NCBI GenBank assembly: GCA_016721005.1
Contig: JADKJM010000003.1
Span: 74,566 to 138,565 of the forward strand
Length of the DNA: 64,000 bases
Direction of reading: 5' to 3'
From: Flavobacteriales bacterium
Lineage (GTDB): Bacteria; Bacteroidota; Bacteroidia; Flavobacteriales_F; PHOS-HE28
Shown here: one piece after another, positions 1 through 8,298 of the stretch
Numbering within the stretch: position 1 is the first letter of the stretch
Layout: the number at the start of each line of letters is the position of its first letter
Translations under genes and position numbers: made by a program
Notes under the pieces: generated by a model
The model's input: the letters and a program-made list of their open reading frames with translations, nothing else
What the model was told of the DNA's origin: nothing
Databases searched by the model: none

Positions 1-272
1 GTATTCGTTGACGTGGCGGTGAACCAACCCCAAGCATCATCGTGGTTGCTTCCGCCACATCCGGCTGGTGTATAGGTCTGGGAAAAGGATCCCGGTTTGT
101 TGAAGGTCTGGAATGTGCAACTGGCGTTCACCGTGTATTTGTTGCCCACGTTGTAGCCACACGCATCAGTGGCGGTCTGGGAGAAGGCGTTGATGGCAAG
201 GCCGACCGAGCAGGACACGATCGCGAGCGATCGTGTGATCGCTATGCGGAGTTTGGATCGAACGAGGTTCAT
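1..272 (-). CDS. Secreted protein, N-terminal part (cut by window edge)
   Basis: The minus-strand frame is open from an ATG at 272 to the window edge, about 90 codons. Residues 1-32 form a typical Sec signal peptide: basic residues, a hydrophobic stretch around SLAIVSCSVGLAINA, then AFSQ as a likely cleavage site. The mature part begins TATDACGYNVGNKY and is rich in Cys, Gly, Ser and aromatic residues, as in extracellular beta-sandwich domains of Bacteroidota surface proteins. The gene at 291-632 ends 18 bp upstream on the same strand, so the two are probably co-transcribed. The function is not recognisable from this fragment. Confidence 0.75.
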   Translation of the reverse strand, partial: MNLVRSKLRIAITRSLAIVSCSVGLAINAFSQTATDACGYNVGNKYTVNASCTFQTFNKPGSFSQTYTPAGCGGSNHDDAWGWFTATSTN

Positions 273-290
273 GGTGTGTAGGTGTTGGCC

Positions 291-632
291 TTATTGTTCG
301 GTGAACTTTGGTTCCTCCGGTTCCAATTCGATCCGCCGCGTGGAGAGCGTGACACCGAACTGAGCAGCCACAACGACCATGGCTTCGGCATCGACCGGTT
401 GGTAGGTCAGCACCTTCATCAGGTTGTACGGCCGGTCGATGTCCACATGCATTCGCGGATCGAACCCGGATAGCGCTTCGACCACGATCTTCTCAGCCTG
501 CGGATCTATCGCGCCGGAGACGGTGAACTGGTAGCGATGCTCTTCCTGTATGAGCTGGTTCATGTCCTGGGCGGACATGAACATGGGCAGTTGGCACAGC
601 AGTGCGCCCAATAGAATTCCGGTGATCCGCAT
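291..632 (-). CDS. Small secreted protein of unknown function
   Basis: This 113-residue protein starts at the Met beginning MRITGILLGALLC; a longer in-frame start nine codons upstream would bury the signal peptide. Residues 1-21 are a signal peptide ending FMSAQ. The mature part has paired motifs (VSGAIDPQAEKIVVEALSGF and DIDRPYNLMKVLTYQ) that look like a small alpha/beta domain, and an acidic tail. I do not recognise a family. It lies directly upstream of the edge-truncated secreted protein, so both may be exported together. Confidence 0.7.
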   Translation of the reverse strand: MRITGILLGALLCQLPMFMSAQDMNQLIQEEHRYQFTVSGAIDPQAEKIVVEALSGFDPRMHVDIDRPYNLMKVLTYQPVDAEAMVVVAAQFGVTLSTRRIELEPEEPKFTEQ

Positions 633-752
633 GGTGTTCCGTTCGTTCAACCAAGGCAAAAGCGCCTTTGGCCGGCCGGTTCAACGGAACAAGTCGGAGG
701 TCGGTTTCAAACCGACGAATACTTGAAATGGAGCGATGACGACGATCGCCGC

Positions 753-1982
753 CTATTTGGTGATACCAGCCTCCTTGCGCGACTTCTGCGTAATGCCGGG
801 ATAGGTGGCCAATGCGGACCGCAGGCATTCCACGGCCAGCTTCAATTGATCCTGCTCCAGCACGTACGCCAAACGCACTTGCTTGCGGCCGGTGGCAGGG
901 TCCGCGTAAAAGCCCGTCGCTGGTGCCATCATCACGGTGCGCCCTTCATGGCTGAAGGATTCCAGCAACCATTGGCAGAAACTATCACTGTCGTCAATGG
1001 GAAGTTCGGCAACGCAGTAGAACGCTCCCTTTGGTTTCGGGCAACGCACGCCTTCGATGCTGTTCAGGCCATCCACCAGGATGTTGCGGCGTTGCACGTA
1101 CTCGGCGGTCACCGAGTCGAAGTATGCCTTCGGGGTGCGCAACGCCGCCTCGGACGCGATCTGACCGAAGGTCGGAGGGCTCAACCGGGCTTGCGCGAAC
1201 TTCAACACCGCTGCATACAATTCCTTGTTACGCGTGATGAAGGCTCCCACACGCGCACCGCACATGCTATAGCGTTTGCTCACGCTATCCACGAGAATGG
1301 TGTTCGCTTCGATCCCCGATAAGGTCATCGCGCTCACATGCGTGGCGCCGTCATAGCAGAACTCACGATAGACCTCGTCCGCGAAGAGGTACAAGTCATG
1401 CTTCGCAACAATGGACCGAAGGGTCTCCAATTCACCCTTGCTGTACAGGTATCCGGTGGGGTTACCGGGATTGCAGATGAGGATCCCTTTTGTACGGGGG
1501 GTGATCAATGCCTCGAACGCCGACACCGGTGGTAACGCGAAACCATCGTCTATGCGGCAACGCACAGGTACCACCGTAACACCGGCCGCCACCGCGAAAC
1601 TGTTGTAGTTGGCGTAGTACGGTTCCGGAATGATCACTTCATCCCCCGGTTCAAAACAGGCCATCATCCCGAACAGTAGCGCTTCGCTACCCCCGTTGGT
1701 AACGATGATCTCCTCTGGTCCGACGGTGATCCCGTGTTGCGCGTAGTATGCAGCTAGGCCGATGCGGTAGCTCTCGAAGCCGGCCGAATGGCTGTACTCG
1801 ATCACGGTCCGATCCAAATGGCGTATGGCGTCCAAGGCGACCACGGGTGTGGCGATGTCCGGTTGACCGATGTTCAAATGGATGACCTGGATGCCACGCT
1901 TCTTGGCAGCCTCGGCATAAGGAACCAGCTTGCGTATGGGCGAGGCCGGCATCAGGCGGGCCTTGGTGGAGATCGTCGGCAT
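753..1982 (-). CDS. PLP-dependent aminotransferase class I/II (aspartate aminotransferase-like)
   Basis: This 409-residue protein has the full fold-type I aminotransferase pattern. The NGGSEALLFG region (about 96-105) binds the cofactor phosphate, NPGNPTG (171-177) carries the substrate-binding Asn, ADEVYREF (201-208) carries the Asp and Tyr that contact the pyridine ring, and Lys236 in SVSKRYSMCGARVG is the Schiff-base lysine. A C-terminal Arg in KQVRLAYV would bind the substrate carboxylate. The length fits the aspartate/aromatic aminotransferase subgroup. It would be a cytoplasmic transaminase moving an amino group between an amino acid and a 2-oxo acid. The exact substrate (Asp, aromatic or other) cannot be read from sequence. 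It stands alone, upstream of the small secreted-protein pair. Confidence 0.9.
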   Translation of the reverse strand: MPTISTKARLMPASPIRKLVPYAEAAKKRGIQVIHLNIGQPDIATPVVALDAIRHLDRTVIEYSHSAGFESYRIGLAAYYAQHGITVGPEEIIVTNGGSEALLFGMMACFEPGDEVIIPEPYYANYNSFAVAAGVTVVPVRCRIDDGFALPPVSAFEALITPRTKGILICNPGNPTGYLYSKGELETLRSIVAKHDLYLFADEVYREFCYDGATHVSAMTLSGIEANTILVDSVSKRYSMCGARVGAFITRNKELYAAVLKFAQARLSPPTFGQIASEAALRTPKAYFDSVTAEYVQRRNILVDGLNSIEGVRCPKPKGAFYCVAELPIDDSDSFCQWLLESFSHEGRTVMMAPATGFYADPATGRKQVRLAYVLEQDQLKLAVECLRSALATYPGITQKSRKEAGITK

Positions 1983-2090
1983 GAAGTGGGTTGGATAGCG
2001 AGGCGAAGTTCGGGCTTCTGTTCGGATGGTCCGGGAACACGAAACCCTTCCGGATGGGAAGGGCTTCGATGGGTTGGGTGGGGATCGGTG

Positions 2091-2486
2091 CTATGGTGCG
2101 CTCGTCGGCGCGCCAACGACGGTCCCTTTGATGCGGACGATCACATCGGGTTCATTTGTGGCATTGCTGGTGATCGTCACGCTCTTGTTGATCGGGCCGA
2201 CACGCTGTGTATCGTACTTCACGGTCACAGTACCATGTCCCCCGGGTTTGATCGGTTCCGTATCGCACTTGGGTACCGTGCAACTGCACGACCCTTTGCA
2301 ATTCGTCAGGATCAAGGGTGCATTCCCGGAGTTGGTTACCGTGAACGTACACTCCCCGTTCGCACCTTGTTGGATCGTACCGTAATCGTGTACGGTCTTG
2401 TCCACTTGGATCATCGCGCCACTGTTCTGGGCCACCAACGTGGTTGCACTAATGCCGATCAGGAAGGCGGCGATGGGTCGATACAT
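2091..2486 (-). CDS. DUF1573 secreted protein (copy 2)
   Basis: This 131-residue protein starts at MYRPIAAFLIG, giving a signal peptide ending VAQN. The rest is one DUF1573 domain, an Ig-like fold common in Bacteroidota periplasmic and surface proteins: HDYGTIQQGANGECTFTVTN, the Cys-rich SCSCTVPKCDTEPIKPG segment and NKSVTITSNA. It lies 35 bp after the stop of a close paralogue (2522-2983) on the same strand, so the pair is a tandem duplication and probably one transcript. The molecular role of DUF1573 proteins is not established. Confidence 0.85.
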   Translation of the reverse strand: MYRPIAAFLIGISATTLVAQNSGAMIQVDKTVHDYGTIQQGANGECTFTVTNSGNAPLILTNCKGSCSCTVPKCDTEPIKPGGHGTVTVKYDTQRVGPINKSVTITSNATNEPDVIVRIKGTVVGAPTSAP

Positions 2487-2521
2487 GTGGATGTGTTGAA
2501 CTGTGCGGAGCAAGTCGATGA

Positions 2522-2983
2522 TCAATGCTTCTCAACCGGGGCCATTGGGCTGGCCTCCTTCACCGGTGAGGTCGGCGTGGCTGCTGATGCTTCGATCGTG
2601 CCGCGGATCGTGATCACCTTGCTTGGCGTGTTCGTCGCGTTGCTGGTGATGGTCACGCTCTTGTTGATCGGCCCGACACGATTGCTATCATACTTCACGG
2701 TGATGGTGCTCTTCTCGCCCGGCTTGATCGGGTTGGTGTCGCACTTCGGAACCGTGCAACCGCAGCTACCTTGGCATTGGGTGATGATCAAAGGGGCGTC
2801 GCCCGTGTTGGTCACAATGAATTCGCAGGTACCGTTCGCACCTTGTGTGATCGTACCGTAGTCATGCGATTCCTTGTCGATGGACATCATGGGTCCGCTG
2901 CCGCCGACTGGCTTCGCTGGGGTTTGGGCACTGGCAGTGAATACTGCGAGACCGAGGCCGAGGGAAAGGAGTACTTTTTTCAT
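2522..2983 (-). CDS. DUF1573 secreted protein (copy 1)
   Basis: This 153-residue protein starts at MKKVLLSLGLGLAVF, a clear signal peptide ending TASAQ. It has one DUF1573 domain with HDYGTITQGANGTCEF, CGCTVPKCDTNPIKPG and RVGPINKSVTITSNATN, very close to the next gene. A Pro/Ala/Ser-rich tail (EASAATPTSPVKEAS) follows that the second copy lacks. On the minus strand a TACTTTCG box lies about 35 bp before the start, resembling the Bacteroidota -7 element, so this copy is probably the first gene of the pair. Function unknown. Confidence 0.87.
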   Translation of the reverse strand: MKKVLLSLGLGLAVFTASAQTPAKPVGGSGPMMSIDKESHDYGTITQGANGTCEFIVTNTGDAPLIITQCQGSCGCTVPKCDTNPIKPGEKSTITVKYDSNRVGPINKSVTITSNATNTPSKVITIRGTIEASAATPTSPVKEASPMAPVEKH

Positions 2984-3108
2984 GGTCGTATGGTTGTGTT
3001 TTGCGATTTGGTACGACGAAAGTAGAAGGGTGTTTTCCCGACCGCAGGTCCTTAACAGGACATTAACAGCCGGTTTGCCGGATCCGGCTGGATCTTGCAT
3101 TCAGCAAC

Positions 3109-4191
3109 CTAGGTGGCGGCCGATGCCGATGGCTTGGTCGGGATCTCCACCTCCGTCACCACAAGGCCATTCCGGTTCTCTATCCGGATGTGCGCATCCG
3201 ATCCGTAGATCAACTCCAATCGCCGCCGCGTGTTGCGCAGCCCGATCCCCGTGCCGTTCACCTTTCCGGGTTCGTAGTGCCCACTGTTGGACACCGTGAG
3301 GATCACATGATCCCGGCCCCGATGCACACCGATGTGCAGATCACCTCCGCGGGGAAGTTTCGCTACACCATGGCGCACCGCATTCTCCACCAACGTTTGC
3401 AGGAGCATAGGCGGGATGGGGACGCGGTCCAGCCCTTCCTCCAGGAAGAAGCGTGTGCGCAAACGTTCCTCGTAGCGGATGGCTTCCAAGGCGAGATAGG
3501 CCCTGACGATATCCAACTCCTCACCGAGCGGTACCGTCTTGCGCTTCACGGACGACATGGCATTGCGCAGGATCGCGCTCAACTGCGTGATGGATCGCTT
3601 GGCTTGTTCCGGGTTCTCATCCACCAGTGCGCGGATGCTGTTCAGCGCGTTGAACATGAAGTGCGGATTCAGCTGCGCGCGCAACGTGCTCAATTGGTTC
3701 TCCCGGTTCGCGGTCTCCAACCGCAGGTTCCGGATCTCCTCCCGTCGGTGCCGGATGAAGTACACATAGGCGGAATAGATGAAGCTCCAGATCGAGAGCA
3801 GCAAGGTCCAGTTGATGATCCGGCCCAGGTATTCCAATGGCGCCCACTGGAACAATGCAAGACTTCCGATGATCAGGACATCGAGCGCGGTCTCGATGAC
3901 GAACGCAAGTGACCCAAGGACCAAAGAGCCCAGGATCAATCGCGGCAGGGTATAGCCGATCCCCTTGTCCAACCAACGGCGACCGAGGATCAATCCGCGA
4001 AGGCCATGGCTTACACCGATCCCGAGGATCCATTGGACCAATACCACTTGTATGGTCATCCGGGATCGTTCACCCTCCGGTGGAATGAACTGGAAGAGCA
4101 ACAGGTACGCGCCCCACCCGATGATCTGCGTGCCCCAATACAACACCCATTGCGGCGGGCGGAACGGATTCCGTTGACGGGTTGGTGCCAT
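3109..4191 (-). CDS. Sensor histidine kinase, LytS/YehU type (His_kinase family)
   Basis: This 360-residue protein starts at MAPTRQRNP. It has four hydrophobic segments at about 15-35, 47-68, 82-115 and 125-148, then a coiled linker (EEIRNLRLETANRENQLSTL). Next comes the His_kinase motif LNPHFMFNALNSI with His177 as the phospho-acceptor, and a HATPase_c domain with LVENAVRHGV (N-box) and GTGIGLRNTRRRL (G-box). Family members phosphorylate LytTR-type response regulators, but no regulator gene lies beside it here. It is divergent from the ACP phosphodiesterase gene. The signal sensed is unknown. Confidence 0.9.
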   Translation of the reverse strand: MAPTRQRNPFRPPQWVLYWGTQIIGWGAYLLLFQFIPPEGERSRMTIQVVLVQWILGIGVSHGLRGLILGRRWLDKGIGYTLPRLILGSLVLGSLAFVIETALDVLIIGSLALFQWAPLEYLGRIINWTLLLSIWSFIYSAYVYFIRHRREEIRNLRLETANRENQLSTLRAQLNPHFMFNALNSIRALVDENPEQAKRSITQLSAILRNAMSSVKRKTVPLGEELDIVRAYLALEAIRYEERLRTRFFLEEGLDRVPIPPMLLQTLVENAVRHGVAKLPRGGDLHIGVHRGRDHVILTVSNSGHYEPGKVNGTGIGLRNTRRRLELIYGSDAHIRIENRNGLVVTEVEIPTKPSASAAT

Positions 4192-4280
4192 TGCGCTCGA
4201 AAGGTACCTGCGCCATGCCTTCTGCGCAGGGCGATCACAGGAGAGGCTTGCATGGCGGATAGCGCGGATGGGCGTGGGGC

Positions 4281-4288
4281 TACCTTGC
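4281..4288 (+). promoter_or_regulatory. Candidate -7 box (TACCTTGC) for the acpH-like operon
   Basis: TACCTTGC resembles the Bacteroidota -7 element TAnnTTTG and is placed 9 bp before the GTG start at 4298. Transcription would therefore begin at or just before the start codon. No -33 TTG could be assigned with confidence. Confidence 0.4.
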
Positions 4289-4297
4289 GGCACTTCC

Positions 4298-4873
4298 GTG
4301 AATTATCTAGGCCATCTCTTCCTGAGCGGTACGGATCCGCTGGTGACCACCGGCAATTTCATGGCCGATGAGGTGAAGGGTCGTGACCTTTCGCGCTTTT
4401 CCGAACCGCTGCAACAGGGCATCCGTTTGCATCGATCCATCGACACCTTCATGGATCAGCATCCTTCCGTTCGTGAAGGCCGGGCGCGCGTTCGCGCGCA
4501 TGCCGGCCGCTACGCGGGAGTGGTCATGGATCTCTTCTACGACCACTTGCTTGCGCGCGAATGGTCGCGCTGGAGTGCGGAACCGCTTCCGGATTACGCA
4601 CAACGCATGTATGCGCTATTGCAGGATCATGAAGCGCTCTTGCCGGACCGCATCCGCTACATGCTCGGGTTCATGATCCGCAGGGATTGGCTTACGAACT
4701 ATGCGACCATCAGCGGCATCGGACGCTCGATCCAAGGGCTTTCCGAGCGCGTGCCCCGTGGTGATGTCATGTCCGGATCGGAGAAGATCCTGGCCGAGCA
4801 CATCGAGGTGTACCAACAGGAGTTCACCGTCTTTCTTCCAGCCATTCTGGAGCATACCCGGGGAATGCGATGA
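4298..4873 (+). CDS. acpH: ACP phosphodiesterase (AcpH family)
   Basis: This 191-residue protein carries the AcpH-family signatures MNYLGHLFLSG (the N-terminus, reading GTG at 4298 as Met), NFMADEVKG, HRSIDTFMDQHP and VVMDLFYDHLLA. In E. coli AcpH removes the 4'-phosphopantetheine arm from acyl carrier protein. The His/Asp residues HRSID and MDLFYDH fit the HD-like metal centre of the family. I chose the GTG at 4298 because conserved family proteins begin exactly there; an ATG at 4268 would add ten unrelated residues. The stop overlaps the ATG of the next gene (ATGA), so the two are translationally coupled. Confidence 0.85.
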   Translation: MNYLGHLFLSGTDPLVTTGNFMADEVKGRDLSRFSEPLQQGIRLHRSIDTFMDQHPSVREGRARVRAHAGRYAGVVMDLFYDHLLAREWSRWSAEPLPDYAQRMYALLQDHEALLPDRIRYMLGFMIRRDWLTNYATISGIGRSIQGLSERVPRGDVMSGSEKILAEHIEVYQQEFTVFLPAILEHTRGMR

Positions 4874-6318
4874 GCAAAGGCATTCGGGTCTCAGCCATCA
4901 TCGCTTCGTCGGTCGCCATTGCCGTGGCCATGCTCTACTTCCGGGTCCGGCACGAGGCGATGAAGGAGAGCATGTCGTGGTCCGGACCGCCGGTTCATCA
5001 TGATCTGGACAAGTTCACGGACGATACGCTGAGGGTACTCATGTTGCGGGATCCGTTGGTGTGGGAGGAGCATCCGCGTGGTACATCAGGACTCGAATTC
5101 GAATTGCTACAACGATTCGCCAAGCGCAGGAAAATGACGTTGGCTGTCGTGCCGTTCGATCATCCGGATAGCCTGTTGAAGGCCTTGTGGCAGGGCCGTG
5201 GTGATCTGGGTGCAGCGCAGTTCGTGCAGCGCAAGGAATGGCAGGGGCACTTCAGTATCAGTGGGTCCTACATGGCCGTTGCACCGATCCTCGCCAACCC
5301 AAGGGAACGACCTTCCAATGATCCCAAGTTCACCGCAACGGACACTGCATACTTCAGTGAGGCTTCGCCATTCGCGGTCATGCGCAAGAAAATAGGAAGA
5401 CAACTCAATGGAACTGATCTTCTCCAGTCGGAAGGAACGGAGGACGACCTGTTGATCGATCTTGTCCTTGGAAAGAGGCGTGGCATCGTCCTATCGGATC
5501 TCCGGGCGAAGCACGAGGCGGTGCGTTTCCCGACCATTGAATTCAGAGAGGTCAGTGGTCCTTCACAAGCGCTCTGCTTCGTCACGCGTTCTTCATCGCC
5601 GCAGCTATTGAAGGCCGTGAATGAATGGTTGATGGATGAAGACGAAAGAGTGGTGATCGAACATCTCGCCCGGGCCTATGAGAATTCCGTGCCCACAGCG
5701 GGTCCGTTGCACGCAAGACGGATCAAAGGCGCAAGGGCCGATAGCATCTCTCCATTCGACGACCACTTCCGTGCGCATACCTCCACGGGCAGTTGGCGCT
5801 GGGAGTTGCTTGCCGCCATGGCATGGAAGGAAACGCGCTTCGACAGTACGGTGTCGAGCCATCGCGGCGCCATGGGGATCATGCAGTTCATGCCACGAAC
5901 CGCTGAACGCCTAGGGCTCGATTCCACTTCCACCATGGATGATCACATCAAGGCGGCGGTCCAGTACCTCGATCGGTTGGACATGATCTGGCTACGCGCC
6001 GTGCCGGACAAGGAGCAACGCCTGAAGTTCGTATTGGCCTCCTACAACGCAGGACCAGGCCATATCATTGATGGGCAACGCTTGGCTGAACAACTTGGTC
6101 TCGACCCGAAGGTGTGGGAAGGCAACGTGGAAGCCGCGGTGTTGCTCCTGGCCAAGCCACGTTTCTTCCTTCGGCCGGAAATGAAGAACGGTTACTGCAA
6201 GGGCAGCCAGGTGTTCCACTACGTACACGGGGTGCTCACGGTCTATGATCAGCTATGTGCGCGACCCGGTGGGAAAACGCGCAGAGGGGCCATTGCCACA
6301 GCGGAGCAGCGCCCGTGA
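4870..6318 (+). CDS. MltF-like membrane-bound lytic murein transglycosylase
   Basis: This 482-residue protein has an N-terminal hydrophobic segment (residues 7-24) that acts as signal or anchor. A solute-binding-protein-like domain (SBP_bac_3 type, about 50-270) comes next, then a lytic transglycosylase SLT domain (about 300-440). The SLT catalytic Glu is E321 in AMAWKETRFDS, followed by the conserved GAMGIMQFMP and LASYNAGPGH motifs. This is the MltF arrangement: cleavage of the MurNAc-GlcNAc bond of peptidoglycan with 1,6-anhydro product formation, in the periplasm. It overlaps the ACP phosphodiesterase stop by the ATGA pattern. The gene name mltF is plausible, but I leave the symbol empty because orthology was not tested. 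Confidence 0.88.
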   Translation: MSKGIRVSAIIASSVAIAVAMLYFRVRHEAMKESMSWSGPPVHHDLDKFTDDTLRVLMLRDPLVWEEHPRGTSGLEFELLQRFAKRRKMTLAVVPFDHPDSLLKALWQGRGDLGAAQFVQRKEWQGHFSISGSYMAVAPILANPRERPSNDPKFTATDTAYFSEASPFAVMRKKIGRQLNGTDLLQSEGTEDDLLIDLVLGKRRGIVLSDLRAKHEAVRFPTIEFREVSGPSQALCFVTRSSSPQLLKAVNEWLMDEDERVVIEHLARAYENSVPTAGPLHARRIKGARADSISPFDDHFRAHTSTGSWRWELLAAMAWKETRFDSTVSSHRGAMGIMQFMPRTAERLGLDSTSTMDDHIKAAVQYLDRLDMIWLRAVPDKEQRLKFVLASYNAGPGHIIDGQRLAEQLGLDPKVWEGNVEAAVLLLAKPRFFLRPEMKNGYCKGSQVFHYVHGVLTVYDQLCARPGGKTRRGAIATAEQRP

Positions 6319-6445
6319 GCCGGTTGCGGCAGAATTCCATCGATCAGCATTCCGACCTTGGCCCCATGCTGGACGGCCTTGGTCGGTTGAGTGTTCTTCC
6401 TTTGTTCGATTCACGCCTTCTTTGCATTCGACCAACCCCTCTCCT

Positions 6446-8227
6446 ATGAATCGTTTTACCACGACAGTCGCGCTCGTACTTGGCAGTTTGACCATGATGG
6501 GCCAGACCCGGCAGGATCTTCCGCATACCCTCGCCCCGGATGAGGTGCCGTTGATCCCGGCCTATCGCGATAGCCGGGCGAATGCAGGTCGTGGGATCGT
6601 TACCCCGCCCACCTTCACGCCGCGCACCATGGCGGAATGGGAGGAGATACAGACCCTGGTGATCACGTGGACGACGTACCCCGGTATCCTGAAGCAGATC
6701 GTACGCGCAGCAAAGGAGGAATGCGAGGTGCTGATCGTGTGCAGCGATCAGAACAGTGTGACAAGCTACCTGCAGAATGCGAGCAACGGTGGTCCGATCA
6801 CGGACCTGGACAACATCACCTTCCTTGAAGGACCTTACAACAGTGTGTGGACGCGGGATTTCGGCCCGGAGTGCATCTACGAGAACGAGGTGGATTCGCT
6901 CTACCTGCTGGATTGGATCTACAATCGTCCGCGCCCGCAGGACGATGCGATGAGCGACATCATCGGTACGGCCAAGGGGATCAATGTGTACAGTTCCTCA
7001 CAGGCGCCGTATGACCTCGTTCACACCGGGGGCAATTTCATGGCGGATGGTTTCGGTACCGCCTTCAGCAGTGAACTGGTGTTGGATGAGAATGGCCCGA
7101 ACGGCCAGTACAACCAGACCGTGAAGACCACCGCGCAAGTGAAGACCCTGATGGACCAATGGATGGGGATCACCCCGGATCGCTATGTGCTCATGAACAC
7201 GTTGCCGTACGATGTCATCCACCACATCGACATGCACATGAAGCTCATTGATGAGGAAACGCTGCTCATCGGTGAGTTCCCCGTGGGCCAGAGCGATGGT
7301 CCGCAAATGGAGAGCAACCTCCAAGCGATCCTGGCCGATCACAACTCCGTCTTCGGTACACCGTACCGCATCGTTCGTGTGCCGATGCCGAGCGGTACCG
7401 GTGCGTCCTATCCACCCAGCGCCAGCTACCGCACATACGCGAACAACGTCTTCGTGAACAAGACCGTGATCGTACCCACCTATCGGGAGGAGTATGACAC
7501 CACCGGGTTGCGGATCCTCGCCGAGTCACTTCCCGGTTACACGATCGTACCGATCGATTGCGACAACAGCCCGGAGAATATCATCAGCGCGAGCGGCGCG
7601 ATCCATTGCATCACCAAGGGCATCGGCGTGAACGATCCGTTGCTGATCCGGCACCAGCGCCTCACGGATACATACGAGACCGTGGTGCCTTACCAAGTGG
7701 AGGCCTACATCCGACATCGCAGCGGGATCGCTTCAGCGGAAATGTTCTGGACCACGGATCTCGCATCCGCCTTCAACAGTGTACCGATGGTGGCCGGAGC
7801 GAATGACAACTGGAGCGCCGCGATCCCTGCCCAAGCGGCCGGAACCGTGGTGTACTACTACATCCATGCGACCGCGAACAGCGGCAAGCAACAGGTGCGC
7901 CCGATCGTGGCACCGGATGGATGGTGGAAATTCCGCGTGCTGGACATCGGCTCCGGCATCGTCGATGCAGGCGGTCCGGTGATCACGGAGGTCTTCCCGA
8001 ACCCCAGCAGCAGCATCCTCGCCATCACCGTGGCCGACACCGGTGGCGAGCGTGTCCTCATCACACTGCGCGATGCACTCGGTCGTGAGGTGATGCGGAT
8101 CCAGAACGGACCGATGCATCAGGATCAGCGCGCGTTCGCGGATCTCACCGCACTCGCTGAAGGCGCGTACATGTTAGTGGTGGAGAGTGCGAAGGGAAGG
8201 AGTACCACCAAGGTGTTGAAGAACTGA
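6446..8227 (+). CDS. Secreted agmatine/peptidylarginine deiminase family protein with T9SS sorting domain
   Basis: This 593-residue protein starts at MNRFTTTVALVLGSLTMMGQ, a signal peptide. The central region (about 45-410) is a PAD_porph/agmatine deiminase domain: GPYNSVWTRDFGPE, HTGGNFMADGFG, HIDMHMKLID and the likely catalytic Cys388 in ASGAIHCITKG. This family hydrolyses guanidino groups (agmatine to N-carbamoylputrescine, or peptidyl-Arg to citrulline). After a beta-sandwich linker, residues from about 510 (VFPNPSSSILAITV ... GAYMLVVES ... TKVLKN) form a type-A T9SS sorting domain, so the enzyme should be secreted or surface-bound. That makes it more like the Porphyromonas secreted deiminase than a cytoplasmic agmatine enzyme. 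Substrate uncertain. Confidence 0.88.
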   Translation: MNRFTTTVALVLGSLTMMGQTRQDLPHTLAPDEVPLIPAYRDSRANAGRGIVTPPTFTPRTMAEWEEIQTLVITWTTYPGILKQIVRAAKEECEVLIVCSDQNSVTSYLQNASNGGPITDLDNITFLEGPYNSVWTRDFGPECIYENEVDSLYLLDWIYNRPRPQDDAMSDIIGTAKGINVYSSSQAPYDLVHTGGNFMADGFGTAFSSELVLDENGPNGQYNQTVKTTAQVKTLMDQWMGITPDRYVLMNTLPYDVIHHIDMHMKLIDEETLLIGEFPVGQSDGPQMESNLQAILADHNSVFGTPYRIVRVPMPSGTGASYPPSASYRTYANNVFVNKTVIVPTYREEYDTTGLRILAESLPGYTIVPIDCDNSPENIISASGAIHCITKGIGVNDPLLIRHQRLTDTYETVVPYQVEAYIRHRSGIASAEMFWTTDLASAFNSVPMVAGANDNWSAAIPAQAAGTVVYYYIHATANSGKQQVRPIVAPDGWWKFRVLDIGSGIVDAGGPVITEVFPNPSSSILAITVADTGGERVLITLRDALGREVMRIQNGPMHQDQRAFADLTALAEGAYMLVVESAKGRSTTKVLKN

Positions 8228-8246
8228 TCGGAACAGTCCGACAACC

Positions 8247-8275
8247 AAGAAGCCCCGGTGATCCCGGGGCTTCTT
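8247..8275. terminator. Bidirectional intrinsic terminator
   Basis: A 12-bp stem (AAGAAGCCCCGG with its complement, 4-nt loop) lies between the convergent deiminase gene and the large T9SS gene. A-rich and T-rich flanks on each side let it work in both directions. Confidence 0.8.
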
Positions 8276-8298
8276 CGTTCATCAGTACTCAGGAGCGA